64,000 bases of DNA, taken from the NCBI RefSeq assembly GCF_023276405.1, contig NZ_JALRMO010000001.1, forward strand, positions 7,975,501 through 8,039,500. The letters are read 5' to 3'. This stretch comes from Paenibacillus hamazuiensis. Lineage in GTDB: Bacteria > Bacillota > Bacilli > Paenibacillales > NBRC-103111. How positions within the stretch are numbered: the first letter of the stretch is position 1; every line of letters starts with the position of its first letter. The translations under genes were made by a program, and so were the position numbers. Of the stretch, positions 26,436 to 35,436 are shown one piece after another. Below the pieces are notes generated by a model. It did no database searches. It was given only the letters and a program-made list of their open reading frames with translations, and was not told where the DNA came from.

Positions 26436-27881
26436 GTGACTCAAATATTGAAAAACTTTATCGGCGGCAAATGGGTGGAAGCGACCTCCGGCAAAACCGA
26501 TATCGTGCCGAATCCGGCGACAGGCGAAACGCTGGCTCACGTGCCGCTGTCCTCGAAGGAAGATGTCGCCGCCGCCGTGGCTGCGGCCAAAGCGGCCTTC
26601 AAGGAGTGGAAAAACGTAGCGGTACCGCGCCGCGCGCGCATTATGTTCAAATATCAGCAGCTGCTCGTCGATAACTGGAAAGAGCTCGCCGAGCTCGTGA
26701 CCAAGGAAAACGGCAAAAGCTACGGCGAAGCGTACGGCGAAGTGCAGCGGGGCATCGAGTGCGTCGAGTTCGCGGCCGGCGCGCCAACGCTGATGATGGG
26801 CAGCAATCTGCCGGATATCGCTACAGGTCTTGAGTCGAACTTCCACCGCTATCCGATCGGCGTCGTCGGCGGGATCACGCCGTTCAACTTCCCGATGATG
26901 GTGCCGTGCTGGATGTTCCCGCTGGCGATCGCCTGCGGCAACACGTTCGTGCTGAAGCCGTCCGAACGCACGCCGCTGCTCGCTAACCGGCTCGCCGAGC
27001 TCTTCAGCGAAGCGGGGCTGCCGGACGGCGTGCTTAATATCGTGCACGGCGCTCATGACGTGGTTAACGGCCTGCTCGAGCACCAGGATGTCAGCGCGAT
27101 TTCGTTCGTCGGCTCCCAGCCGGTAGCCGAATACGTATACAAAACCGCCGCGGCGCACGGCAAACGCGTGCAGGCTTTGGCCGGCGCGAAAAACCACGCG
27201 ATCGTCATGCCGGATGCCAACATGGACCTCGCGATCAAAGAGATCATCAACGCGTCGTTCGGCTCCGCCGGCGAGCGCTGCATGGCGACATCCGTCGTCG
27301 TTGCGGTAGGCAAAGCGGCGGATGAGCTGATCCCGCGTCTCGTGGAAGCGGCGAAGGCGATCACGATCGGCAACGGCCTTGACGAAGGCGTGTTCCTCGG
27401 TCCGGTTATCCGCGACTCGCACAAAGCCCGCACGGTTTCCTATATCGAAACCGGGCTGAACGAAGGTGCGATTGCGCTGCTTGACGGCCGCGAAGCTCCG
27501 GCTGCCGGCGGCGACGGTTATTTCGTAGGCCCGACGATTTTCGACCATGTGAAAAAAGGGATGAAAATTTGGTCCGACGAAATTTTCGCGCCGGTGCTTT
27601 CCATCGTTCGCGTCGAAACGCTCGATGAGGCGATCGAGCTGGCCAACGCGTCCGAGTTCGCGAACGGCGGCGTGCTGTACACCGACAGCGCGAAGGCGAT
27701 CCGCCATTACCGTGAAAACATCGATGCGGGCATGCTCGGCATCAATGTCGGCGTACCTGCGCCGATGGCGTTTTTCCCGTTTTCGGGCTACAAAAAATCG
27801 TTTTACGGCGATCTGCATGCCAACGGCAAAGACGGCGTCGAATTTTATACCCGCAAAAAAATGGTCGTCGCGCGTTACTAG
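26436..27881 (+). CDS. iolA: IolA/MmsA, malonate- or methylmalonate-semialdehyde dehydrogenase (acylating)
   Basis: CoA-acylating aldehyde dehydrogenase of 481 residues that turns malonic semialdehyde into acetyl-CoA and CO2, the last inositol step. The catalytic Cys is in [14 protein letters not shown], the cofactor block is [20 protein letters not shown], and the end [20 protein letters not shown] is typical of the MmsA clade. Translation starts at GTG 26436 behind TAAGGAGAG. It is the last gene of the iolGBCA run and is followed by a large inverted-repeat element. Confidence 0.93.
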   Translation: MTQILKNFIGGKWVEATSGKTDIVPNPATGETLAHVPLSSKEDVAAAVAAAKAAFKEWKNVAVPRRARIMFKYQQLLVDNWKELAELVTKENGKSYGEAYGEVQRGIECVEFAAGAPTLMMGSNLPDIATGLESNFHRYPIGVVGGITPFNFPMMVPCWMFPLAIACGNTFVLKPSERTPLLANRLAELFSEAGLPDGVLNIVHGAHDVVNGLLEHQDVSAISFVGSQPVAEYVYKTAAAHGKRVQALAGAKNHAIVMPDANMDLAIKEIINASFGSAGERCMATSVVVAVGKAADELIPRLVEAAKAITIGNGLDEGVFLGPVIRDSHKARTVSYIETGLNEGAIALLDGREAPAAGGDGYFVGPTIFDHVKKGMKIWSDEIFAPVLSIVRVETLDEAIELANASEFANGGVLYTDSAKAIRHYRENIDAGMLGINVGVPAPMAFFPFSGYKKSFYGDLHANGKDGVEFYTRKKMVVARY

Positions 27882-27887
27882 TAGAGA

Positions 27888-28049
27888 GTGTTCAAAAAGC
27901 GAGCGAAGGAGTTTAGGGGTATGCTGAAGGAGCGTAAGCGTTCGCCTTTGAGATCGTAAATTAACCTTTATATTTTATTTATAAATTTACGATCTCAAGA
28001 GCGACCGGAAGCATTCCCCTACTCCGAAGCGACGCACCTTTTTGAACGT
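27888..28049. repeat. MITE-like imperfect palindromic element
   Basis: About 160 bases begin GTTCAAAAAG and end CTTTTTGAAC. Inside, further blocks mirror each other: GGAGT with ACTCC, GGGGTATGCT with AGCATTCCCC, and GAGATCGTAAATT with AATTTACGATCTC near the centre. The RNA would fold into one long hairpin. It could be a non-autonomous mobile element or an interspersed palindrome that also ends iolA transcription. No target duplication is obvious. Confidence 0.7.
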
Positions 28050-28177
28050 ACTTTTGAAGGCGGCTAACGACAGGGAACAGAAGTAAGGAGCTTGGCTTAT
28101 GCCGGCTCCTTGCTCGCGTTCCCTTTCCCGTTTGCCGCCGTGAAACGGCCCATACCCGCATAAAGGAGCGATCCCGT

Positions 28178-29215
28178 TTGAAGGCTCTCGTCAAAACTCA
28201 CCCGGGACCCGGAAATGTCGAGCTGATCGATATTCCGGAGCCGAAAATCCGTCCGGACGTCGGCGTGAAAATCGAAGTGAAGTACACCGGCATTTGCGGC
28301 ACCGATCTGCACGTTTACCACGATACGTTTAAAAATTACCCGCCCGTCACGCTTGGCCACGAGTTTTCCGGCGTCGTCGTCGAGGTCGGCAGTGCGGTGC
28401 AGCGCGTGAAGCCGGGCGACCGGGTTGCCGTCAACCCGTCGACGGCCGTCGTCTGCGGCAGCTGCGAATACTGTCTGCAAGGCTACTATATGTTCTGCCC
28501 GATCCGCCGCGGGATGGGACACGGCGTGAACGGCGCTTTCACCAAATATGTCGCCGTGCGCGAAGACCAGGTGTATCCGCTGCCGGATCACGTCTCGCTG
28601 GAGGAAGCGGCGCTCGCCGAACCGCTCGCCTGCGCGGTGCAAGCGATCGAGGAGCTGACCGACCTGCATGCCGGCGACGTCGTGCTGCTGTCGGGTCCCG
28701 GTCCGATCGGCATGCTCTGCCTGCAGCTGCTCACGGCCAAAGGCTGCCGCGTCATCGTCGCGGGCACCGGGCAGGACCGCATGCGCTTACGTTTGGCGCT
28801 GCGCCTCGGAGCCAGCCTCGCCGTCGACGTGACGGCCGAGGATTTGCAGGCGATCGTCCTCCGCGAAACGGGAGGACTCGGCGTGGACGCCGCCGTCGAA
28901 TGTGCCGGCGCCGGCGCATCGGTGGTTGCTTGCCTTGAGGCCGTAAGGCGGCTCGGCAAGCACATCCAGGTCGGCATCATCGGCAAAGATGTGACGCTGC
29001 CTTTCGACACGGTGCTGTACAAGCAGCTCCAGGTCGTCGGCACGCTCGCGCATTCGCAGAAAACGTGGGCGCGCGTCATCAAGCTGCTGCACCAGCGGAA
29101 GCTGGCTTTGACGGAGACGGTCACGCACCGCCTGCCGCTCAGCAGGTGGAAGGAAGCGTTCGAGCTGTGCGAGAGGAAGCAAGGGCTGAAGGTGTTTTTG
29201 TCATACGACGAGTAA
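28178..29215 (+). CDS. Zinc-dependent medium-chain alcohol/polyol dehydrogenase
   Basis: MDR-family dehydrogenase of 345 residues. Catalytic zinc ligands are C and H/E in GICGTDLH and GHEFSG; the structural zinc site is CGSCEYCLQGYYMFC; the nucleotide fold has SGPGPIG. This pattern is that of sorbitol/threonine/inositol-type dehydrogenases. Translation starts at TTG 28178, nine bases after AAAGGAG at 28162-28168. It sits just after iolA but behind the palindromic element, so it may be separately expressed. A role in polyol oxidation is likely; the substrate is open. Confidence 0.88.
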   Translation: MKALVKTHPGPGNVELIDIPEPKIRPDVGVKIEVKYTGICGTDLHVYHDTFKNYPPVTLGHEFSGVVVEVGSAVQRVKPGDRVAVNPSTAVVCGSCEYCLQGYYMFCPIRRGMGHGVNGAFTKYVAVREDQVYPLPDHVSLEEAALAEPLACAVQAIEELTDLHAGDVVLLSGPGPIGMLCLQLLTAKGCRVIVAGTGQDRMRLRLALRLGASLAVDVTAEDLQAIVLRETGGLGVDAAVECAGAGASVVACLEAVRRLGKHIQVGIIGKDVTLPFDTVLYKQLQVVGTLAHSQKTWARVIKLLHQRKLALTETVTHRLPLSRWKEAFELCERKQGLKVFLSYDE

Positions 29216-29227
29216 CGGGGATACAAT

Positions 29228-29255
29228 GAGAGGGGATTGGTTATCAGCCCCTCTC
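29228..29255 (+). terminator. Inverted repeat after the alcohol dehydrogenase
   Basis: GAGAGGGG pairs with CCCCTCTC around a 12-base loop. No T run follows, so termination is uncertain. Confidence 0.4.
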
Positions 29256-29312
29256 GCTTCAGATCGGGCAAAAGTGTCATAGATTCGCTCGAAGAGGCAT
29301 AAGATTTAATAG

Positions 29313-29328
29313 AGTAAAGCGCTTTACT
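29313..29328. promoter_or_regulatory. LacI-type operator before the GNAT gene
   Basis: AGTAAAGCGCTTTACT is a perfect 16-base palindrome with the same AAGCGCTT core. It starts three bases after a possible -10 box (TTTAAT, 29305-29310) and lies 69 bases before the next gene. Confidence 0.6.
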
Positions 29329-29396
29329 TATTGCCGGAAAATTATGCGAAGCAAATATTTAGCGAATAACAGGAGTTCCTTGAGGAGGAAAATCAT

Positions 29397-30539
29397 ATGC
29401 CAACCGCACGCTGCGCCAAACCCGAAGAGCTGGAGGCGCTTATCGCTTTATCGGACCGCACGTTCCGCAAACCGGGACAAACCTCGATGGGAACGGCTTA
29501 TGCGATGCTTTTTTCCGAGAATAATGCGGAGAACCTTCTTGTCATGGAAGAAGACGGCATACCGGCAACGCTCGTAGGGCTGCTGCCGATGCAGCTGTCC
29601 GTTGCAGGCTGCGCGATCTCCGCTGTCGGCATGGGCTCGGTCTGCACGGAGACGGCTTATCGCGGGCGAAATTTTGCCGATACGCTGGTGAAGATGGCGA
29701 TCGATCAATGCCGGGAAAACGACGTACATGTGCTGCTCATATCGGGCAACCGCAGTCTGTACCTCAGAAACGACTGTATGGAGGTAGGCTCAGTCAGGCA
29801 CTTCACGCTGATGCCTGGGGAAGACTGGCAAGGACTCGCCGAACAAGCGGGAACGGTCCGTCCATACGATGAAGAACGCGATGTTCGGGCTATGCTGCGG
29901 CTGATGGAAGCGGATCAGGCATACTACCGGCGTTCGCCGGAAGAGATGTCTTTATTGATCCGCAGCGCGGCCGTGATGAGCAACTACTCGGCGGAGCAGC
30001 ATGTGCTGGTGCATACGGCGGACAACGGCGAGATGCTCGGCTACATCGTGGTCGGACTTCCGGCAAAGGGGGACTCCTTAACGGCTGAGGTCGTCGAATA
30101 TGCAGGAGGAGACGAAACGGTTGTGCGCTTGCTGAGCGAGGTCGCGGGACACTTCAAACCGGAACGGACGAATGTCCCCGTCATGCCGCATCGGCATGCG
30201 TTGGCGGAGAAACTGGCCTCCACCGGCTGCGCGGTTAAGGAAACGACGATTCCGGGCACGATCCGCATGATTGACTTCACCGGTATGTGGCACGCTTTGC
30301 GACCCTATATGGCAGGACGTATCGGCGAAGAGGCGGCATCCCGTCTCGAATGTGTGGACTACGCAAACGGCAATTACCGGATCCGCTTGGGGAACGAGAC
30401 GCTTACAGTCGACCTGAGAGGAGCGACGACGCTTGTTTTTAACGGTCCGCAGCTGACGGGGCAGGGGGAGCTTAAAAGAGTGTTGGGAGAGCTGTTTCCG
30501 CTGCCGTTTGTTTATACAAGCAATTTAAATTTTGTTTAA
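29397..30539 (+). CDS. GNAT-family N-acetyltransferase (Eis-like, two GNAT parts plus sterol-carrier-like tail)
   Basis: Protein of 380 residues with the Eis-type layout. An N-terminal GNAT domain carries the acetyl-CoA region MGSVCTETAYRGRNFADTLV; a second GNAT-like part is at about residues 150-270; a C-terminal SCP2-like segment ends the protein (ANGNYRIRLGNETLTVDLRG). GAGGAGG at 29382-29388 sets ATG 29397. The acceptor is unknown, perhaps an amine or amino sugar. Its AAGCGCTT palindrome puts it in the same proposed regulon as iolD, iolG and module C. Confidence 0.8.
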   Translation: MPTARCAKPEELEALIALSDRTFRKPGQTSMGTAYAMLFSENNAENLLVMEEDGIPATLVGLLPMQLSVAGCAISAVGMGSVCTETAYRGRNFADTLVKMAIDQCRENDVHVLLISGNRSLYLRNDCMEVGSVRHFTLMPGEDWQGLAEQAGTVRPYDEERDVRAMLRLMEADQAYYRRSPEEMSLLIRSAAVMSNYSAEQHVLVHTADNGEMLGYIVVGLPAKGDSLTAEVVEYAGGDETVVRLLSEVAGHFKPERTNVPVMPHRHALAEKLASTGCAVKETTIPGTIRMIDFTGMWHALRPYMAGRIGEEAASRLECVDYANGNYRIRLGNETLTVDLRGATTLVFNGPQLTGQGELKRVLGELFPLPFVYTSNLNFV

Positions 30540-30554
30540 GAAGTTATATTTTGA

Positions 30555-30566
30555 TTAATCGCTTAA
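30555..30566. promoter_or_regulatory. LacI-type operator 1 of module C
   Basis: TTAATCGCTTAA differs by one base from the palindrome at iolG (TTAAGCGCTTAA). It lies about 100 bases before the -35 box. Confidence 0.5.
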
Positions 30567-30616
30567 CCTTATTCCGCTGTGAAATAGAGCCCTTCGATAT
30601 ATTTGCAGCGGAATAA

Positions 30617-30628
30617 TAAAGCGCTTAC
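30617..30628. promoter_or_regulatory. LacI-type operator 2 of module C
   Basis: TAAAGCGCTTAC contains the full AAGCGCTT core, 33 bases before the -35 box. Confidence 0.55.
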
Positions 30629-30660
30629 AAATGAAATTTACTTAATTCGACAAAAAAACA

Positions 30661-30689
30661 TTGACAAATGTTTGAACATTACGCATAAT
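30661..30689 (+). promoter_or_regulatory. Sigma-A promoter of the module C importer operon
   Basis: TTGACA (30661-30666), a 17-base spacer and CATAAT (30684-30689) form a near-consensus promoter about 100 bases before the first permease gene. Confidence 0.8.
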
Positions 30690-30704
30690 CAACAATACAT
30701 AAGG

Positions 30705-30716
30705 TTAACCGCTTAC
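30705..30716. promoter_or_regulatory. LacI-type operator 3 of module C
   Basis: TTAACCGCTTAC is centred about 21 bases after the -10 box, the same place relative to the promoter as the first iolD site. Confidence 0.5.
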
Positions 30717-30734
30717 CCCTTTTTGTCCCAATCG

Positions 30735-30748
30735 TTAAACCGGTTTAA
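30735..30748. promoter_or_regulatory. Second palindrome class in the module C leader
   Basis: TTAAACCGGTTTAA is a perfect 14-base palindrome with a CG centre, a LacI-family shape but a different core from AAGCGCTT. It may bind another regulator. Confidence 0.45.
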
Positions 30749-30791
30749 TTGAAAGTTGTCGACTTTTACGCAAAGGAGAGATGGACACAGC

Positions 30792-31616
30792 ATGATGTGG
30801 TATTTCAAAGCCCTCGGCAGACGAAGGCTGATCGAGTTTATCATTCTCGTCATTTTTGCCGTTTTCTTTATGGGCCCTTTACTGAACCTGCTTTTGTTAG
30901 CGTTTACAGGAAAGTGGCAGTATCCCGCTCCGCTCCCGCAATCGTGGTCCCTGGACTGGTGGAAATTCGTTTTGTCCAAGGATGAGGTGGTTAAATCGAT
31001 CGGGCTTTCCTTTGTGATAGCCACGGTTGTAACCGCTTTATCGATCATTATCTGCATCCCGGCCGCCTACGCGTTTGCGCGGATTCGTTTTCCGCTCAGC
31101 CGGATGTTCCTGTTCTCGTTTTTGCTCACCAACGCTTTTCCGAAAATGGGGCTTTACGTCTCGATTGCGGTGCTTTTTTACAAGGTCGGTCTGATGAATA
31201 CGTTCATGGGCGTCGTGCTCATCCACATCGTCAACACGCTGATGTTTATGACCTGGATTCCGTCTTCGGCGTTCCGCAACGTGCACCAGGCGCAGGAGGA
31301 GTCGGCGAGGGACGTCGGGGCCAGCCCTTTCAGAGTATTCTGGAACATAACGTTTCCGATGGCGCTTCCCGGCATCACGGTCGCTTCGATTTTCACTTTC
31401 CTTCATTCGCTGGATGAAGCGCAAGGGACGTTTCTTGTCGGTATCCCGGATTTCCGGACCATGCCGGTCGTCATGTACTCGATCATTTCCGATTATCCGA
31501 GTACGGCGGGCGCGGTGTTTTCGATTATCCTGACGCTGCCGACGATCGTGCTGCTGCTGGCTGCGCAGCGGTTCGTTTCGGCCGACGTGATGTCGGGCGG
31601 CTTCCAGATGAAATAA
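30792..31616 (+). CDS. ABC transporter permease (PotC/MalG-like)
   Basis: Membrane permease of 274 residues with about six helices (FIILVIFAVFFMGPLLNLLL; LSFVIATVVTALSIIICIPA). The EAA loop is EESARDVGASPFRVFWNITF. Start ATG 30792 is the first in frame after AAAGGAG at 30772-30778; an ATG at 30781 stops after four codons. The order permease, ATPase, binding protein, permease in this operon is that of spermidine/iron/2-aminoethylphosphonate-type importers rather than of sugar importers. Confidence 0.88.
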   Translation: MMWYFKALGRRRLIEFIILVIFAVFFMGPLLNLLLLAFTGKWQYPAPLPQSWSLDWWKFVLSKDEVVKSIGLSFVIATVVTALSIIICIPAAYAFARIRFPLSRMFLFSFLLTNAFPKMGLYVSIAVLFYKVGLMNTFMGVVLIHIVNTLMFMTWIPSSAFRNVHQAQEESARDVGASPFRVFWNITFPMALPGITVASIFTFLHSLDEAQGTFLVGIPDFRTMPVVMYSIISDYPSTAGAVFSIILTLPTIVLLLAAQRFVSADVMSGGFQMK

Positions 31617-31643
31617 GATCACATCTACACACGGGAGGAACCT

Positions 31644-32666
31644 ATGATTCAGCTGTCGATTCAAAACCTCACGAAGCGGTACAAAACGGGAGATGGCGTA
31701 TCCGGCATCAACATTGACGTGGGCAAAGGCGAGCTGGTTACGCTGCTCGGGCCCTCCGGCTGCGGCAAAACGACGGTGCTGCGCAGCATCGGCGGCTTTC
31801 TCGAGCCCGATTCGGGGGATATTCTCATCGAAGGCAAAAGCGTGCTCAAGCTGCCGCCGGAAAAACGGCCGACGGCGATGGTATTCCAGGGCTACAACCT
31901 GTGGCCGCATATGAACGTTTACAACAATCTCGCTTTCGGTCTGAAAATCCGCAAAAAAAGCAAAAGCGAGATCGACGAAGCGATTCGGCGCGTGCTCGAT
32001 CTTGTCCGTCTGCCGGGCTCCGAGAAAAAATACCCGGGCCAGCTGTCCGGAGGTCAGCAGCAGCGGATTGCGGTCGCCCGGGCGTTCCTGCTCGAGCCGG
32101 CGGTGCTGCTGCTTGACGAGCCTTTCTCCGCGCTCGACGCGAAGCTTCGCCACGAAATGCGCGAGGAGCTGCGCGACATCCAGGCGAGCACGGGACTGAC
32201 GATGGTGTTCGTCACGCACGATCAGGAAGAGGCGCTGTCGATTTCCGACCGGATCATCGTGATGAATGCCGGCAACATCGAGCAGATGGCGACGCCGCAG
32301 GAAATTTACGACCATCCGAAAACATTGTTTGTCGCGCAGTTTATCGGCAAAATGAATTTTATCCAAGGCAAGGCCGAAGGCAGCCACGTGCATGTAAAGC
32401 AGCTTCGGTACGCCAATACGGAGCAACTGCAAGGAGATGTGACCGTCGCCGTCAGGCCGGAGGATATCGCCATTTCGAAGCCGGATGAAGGGATGCGGGC
32501 AACGATTCACCAAATCATGATTCTCGGTCATTATGCTGAAGTTTCGCTGGAGACGGAATGCGGCAATTTGAAAGCGTTTTTACCCCGCGATTCCGTGAAG
32601 GACATGTATCCGGGCCAGTTCGTCGGCATTACGTTTTCCAAGGTTCTGACCTACAAGTCAGCTTAA
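31644..32666 (+). CDS. ABC transporter ATP-binding protein (PotA/FbpC-like)
   Basis: ATPase of 340 residues: Walker A GPSGCGKTT, Q-loop QGYNLWPHMN, signature LSGGQQQR, Walker B VLLLDEPFSALD and switch region VTHDQEEA. A C-terminal TOBE-like domain contains VTVAVRPEDIAISKPDEGM. GGGAGG just before ATG 31644 is the ribosome site. It energises the importer made with the genes on both sides. Confidence 0.92.
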   Translation: MIQLSIQNLTKRYKTGDGVSGINIDVGKGELVTLLGPSGCGKTTVLRSIGGFLEPDSGDILIEGKSVLKLPPEKRPTAMVFQGYNLWPHMNVYNNLAFGLKIRKKSKSEIDEAIRRVLDLVRLPGSEKKYPGQLSGGQQQRIAVARAFLLEPAVLLLDEPFSALDAKLRHEMREELRDIQASTGLTMVFVTHDQEEALSISDRIIVMNAGNIEQMATPQEIYDHPKTLFVAQFIGKMNFIQGKAEGSHVHVKQLRYANTEQLQGDVTVAVRPEDIAISKPDEGMRATIHQIMILGHYAEVSLETECGNLKAFLPRDSVKDMYPGQFVGITFSKVLTYKSA

Positions 32667-32764
32667 GGTTGTTTAAGGCGGCTCCCACCAAAGTACCGGG
32701 AATTGGCTGCGGAGGTTGGCTTCACTTTGGGGGGACCTAATATATAATTTGGGAGGAATAAGGG

Positions 32765-33937
32765 ATGGTCAAAATGAAAAAGCGTTTGAGCATGGCAGCG
32801 GCTTCCGTGTTGGTGTTGTCTCTTGCGGCAGGCTGCGGTTCGGGCGGAAGCGGAACCGCTGCTACAGGCTCGTCCGGCGGGGGCGACGCGTCGAAGGCCG
32901 GGGCGAAAGACGAGTTTTCCTTCTATTTCACCGGTTCGCTGAATGTGAAGGAGCTTTGGGAAACGCTGGTGCCGATGTTCGAGAAGAAAAATCCGAATAT
33001 CAAGGTCAAAATGGTGCATATCGACTCCAGCGCCGGCGGCCAATCGACGGTCGACCGCATCATTGCTGCGAAGCAGGCGAATCAGAAATCCGGCAACATC
33101 GATCTGTATGAGGCGGGATTGTCGGACGTAACGAAGGGCATCAAGGAAGATCTGTGGGCCGCAGTAGACAGTAAGAAAATTCCGAATCTCGCCAAGATTG
33201 AGGACAAGGCAATAACGACCGTCAAATCGATGGCGATTCCGTACCGCGCTTCCGCCGTCGTGCTTGCCTATAACAGCGCCAAGGTAAAGACGCCGCCGAA
33301 AACGGCTCAGGAGCTGTACGACTGGATCAAGAAAAACCCCGGACGGTTTGCGTACAACGATCCCGCCACGGGCGGCGCGGGAGATTCTTTTGTACAAACC
33401 GCCATCTACAACTTCCTGCCGCCGGAAGCGAACGTAAGCGACGATCCGAAGTGGATGCAGCAGTGGGATAAAGGGTTCGCTCTTTTGAAGGAGCTGCATC
33501 CGTACATGTATCAGAAAGGCGTTTATCCGAAGAAAAACCAAGGTACTCTCGATTTGCTCGCCAATGGCGAAGTCGACATGATTACCGCCTGGTCCGACCA
33601 AGGGCTTGAGCAAATCGGCAAAAAGCTGCTGCCGGACACGACCAAGCTGACGCAAATCGAGCCGTCTTTTACCGGCGGTCCGACCTACCTGATGGTGCCG
33701 AAGCTCGGCGAGCATCAGGAATCGGTAGCCAAATTCCTTGACTATGTGCTGTCGCCGGAAGCGCAGTCGGTCATCGTCAGCAAAATGAACGGCTACCCGG
33801 GCATCAAATGGTCGGAAATGCCGCAGGAGCTCAGAGACAAGTTTAAGGACGTGGCCGGCGGCTACCGCACGTTCGCCCTCGGAGATCTGGGCAAGGAGAT
33901 TCAAAAACGCTGGCAGCGGGATGTTGCCGGCCAATGA
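32765..33937 (+). CDS. ABC transporter substrate-binding lipoprotein
   Basis: Binding protein of 390 residues with a lipoprotein signal; the lipobox LAAGC makes Cys24 the lipid anchor, followed by a Gly/Ser-rich tether. The mature part resembles the Fe3+/spermidine/2-aminoethylphosphonate type (FYFTGSLNVKELWETLVPMF, VPYRASAVVLAYNS-like hinge, KFLDYVLSPEAQSVIVSKMN). GGAGG at 32752-32756 sets ATG 32765. Together with the PHP esterase downstream it points to a phosphorylated or phosphonate-like ligand (inference). Confidence 0.9.
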   Translation: MVKMKKRLSMAAASVLVLSLAAGCGSGGSGTAATGSSGGGDASKAGAKDEFSFYFTGSLNVKELWETLVPMFEKKNPNIKVKMVHIDSSAGGQSTVDRIIAAKQANQKSGNIDLYEAGLSDVTKGIKEDLWAAVDSKKIPNLAKIEDKAITTVKSMAIPYRASAVVLAYNSAKVKTPPKTAQELYDWIKKNPGRFAYNDPATGGAGDSFVQTAIYNFLPPEANVSDDPKWMQQWDKGFALLKELHPYMYQKGVYPKKNQGTLDLLANGEVDMITAWSDQGLEQIGKKLLPDTTKLTQIEPSFTGGPTYLMVPKLGEHQESVAKFLDYVLSPEAQSVIVSKMNGYPGIKWSEMPQELRDKFKDVAGGYRTFALGDLGKEIQKRWQRDVAGQ

Positions 33938-34779
33938 GCAAAGCGATAAAACAGGGGATTTTCGGGCTCGCGCTTGTCATCCCCTCCTTCCTGATCTTGT
34001 GCTTCGTCGTCATCGTGCCGATCATTCTTGCCATCAACGAGAGCTTTAAGGACAGCAAGGGCAATTACAGCTTGACGCATTACGTCTATTTATTTACGGA
34101 TAAGGTGTCGGTAGCGAACATAACGTTTACGTTAAAATTGACCCTGATTTCCGTCGTGCTGGTGCTGCTCATCGGCTACGCGCTCGCCGTCTACTTGCGG
34201 TTCAGCAGCGGTCCGATCGTCACCGGCATCAAGAAAATGTACATGATTCCGATGTTCATTCCTTCAGTCATCGCCTCTTACGGGATCATCAATATGTACG
34301 GCAACCACGGATGGCTTTCCAGGCTGCTGCTGCCGTTTGGCATCGAAGAGATACCGAAGATCATTTTCGATTATAAAGGGATCATCCTCGCCAACCTGTG
34401 GTTTAATATTCCGTTTACGACGATGCTGCTCAGCTCGGCGCTGTCCGCCATTCCAAACGCGATCATCGAAAGCGCCAAAGATATCGGAGCGAGCCGGCTG
34501 CAGATCTTTTTCCGGTTTATTTTGCCGCTGTCTTACCGGACGATGTGGGTGGCCGTGACGTTTATTTTCATGGGAATTATCGGCGGCTTTACCGCGCCGT
34601 TCCTGATCGGTCCGAACTCGCCCCAGGTGCTTGGCGTATCGATGCGGCAAATTTTTTCGGCGTATCAGGATACGCAGCTGGCGAGCGCCAACGCGGTATT
34701 TATGTTCGTGCTTTGCTCGATTATGGGGTATTTCTATATCCGTACGATGATCAAGGACGACAAGACATCGTCGCATTAA
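33934..34779 (+). CDS. ABC transporter permease (PotB-like)
   Basis: Permease of 281 residues with six helices and the EAA loop ESAKDIGASRLQIFFRFILP. Its ATG overlaps the stop of the binding-protein gene (ATGA), so the two are translationally coupled. It completes the four-gene importer, which is then closed by a terminator-like hairpin. Confidence 0.9.
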   Translation: MSKAIKQGIFGLALVIPSFLILCFVVIVPIILAINESFKDSKGNYSLTHYVYLFTDKVSVANITFTLKLTLISVVLVLLIGYALAVYLRFSSGPIVTGIKKMYMIPMFIPSVIASYGIINMYGNHGWLSRLLLPFGIEEIPKIIFDYKGIILANLWFNIPFTTMLLSSALSAIPNAIIESAKDIGASRLQIFFRFILPLSYRTMWVAVTFIFMGIIGGFTAPFLIGPNSPQVLGVSMRQIFSAYQDTQLASANAVFMFVLCSIMGYFYIRTMIKDDKTSSH

Positions 34780-34845
34780 AACGAACGGGGCCTGTTCTGT
34801 TCGGCAGCGCGCGGGAGAGATTTCCTTCGGCGAATGCTCCCCTTT

Positions 34846-34910
34846 TGCACCTTTTCCTTTAGCCGGGCTTTCGAATGCGGGAGGCGGGCTAAAGGAAAGG
34901 GTGCTTTTTT
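34846..34910 (+). terminator. Rho-independent terminator after the importer
   Basis: GCACCTTTTCCTTTAGCC pairs with GGCTAAAGGAAAGGGTGC, followed by six T. It separates the importer from the small-protein/PHP/MgtC group, though read-through would join them. Confidence 0.85.
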
Positions 34911-34971
34911 CCAATAACAATCCGGCATATACTTGCTGTATGGACATTTACGATTGTCGGGAGGAGACGTC

Positions 34972-35436
34972 ATGAACACATTGCTGCAGGCGGAAGGAAC
35001 GGTCACGCCAAGCTGTTCCAAAAGCCACATTACGTATACGCTGCATCTGCACGAGGAATGCCGCGAGCTCCACGTGGAATTTGCTTACGAGCCGAAGACG
35101 CTGGACGATGAGGAACAGGCGAAGCCACTGATTTTGCAGGGCTTGGAGCAATTTATTCTCGATGAGCATAGAAAAGGATATGAGGAAAATTGGCGGGATT
35201 TCATGCCGCTGAACAATCTGCTGACGCTTTCCTTCGACGATGAAAACGGCTTCCGCGGAGCGGGGCACCGGCACGATCCGGCTCAGCATCTGGTGATTGG
35301 AGCGGAGCAGGCATCCCCCGGACTTGTCCCGGGGATATTTCCGCGCGGACAGGTGAAGGTGATGATCAACGTGCACTGCGTGGTTACGGAAAAGTGCCGC
35401 TATTCTTTGCATGTTTGGGAAGGGGGCGGCGTATAA
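34972..35436 (+). CDS. Small protein matching the N-terminal domain of the PHP hydrolase at 1076
   Basis: Protein of 154 residues, beta-rich, no signal peptide, no named family recognised. Its second half can be aligned by eye with residues about 53-118 of the PHP protein at 1076: here SFDDENGFRGAGH, LVIGAEQASPGLVPGIFPRG and CRYSLHVW; there GVRDGKRVRGWSGG, RETATPGYLAGDLAPGEW and CTVNVTV. Its stop overlaps the start of the next gene, also a PHP hydrolase, by one base. It is therefore probably the same accessory domain made as a separate chain. GGGAGGA at 34959-34965 sets ATG 34972. Confidence 0.8.
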   Translation: MNTLLQAEGTVTPSCSKSHITYTLHLHEECRELHVEFAYEPKTLDDEEQAKPLILQGLEQFILDEHRKGYEENWRDFMPLNNLLTLSFDDENGFRGAGHRHDPAQHLVIGAEQASPGLVPGIFPRGQVKVMINVHCVVTEKCRYSLHVWEGGGV

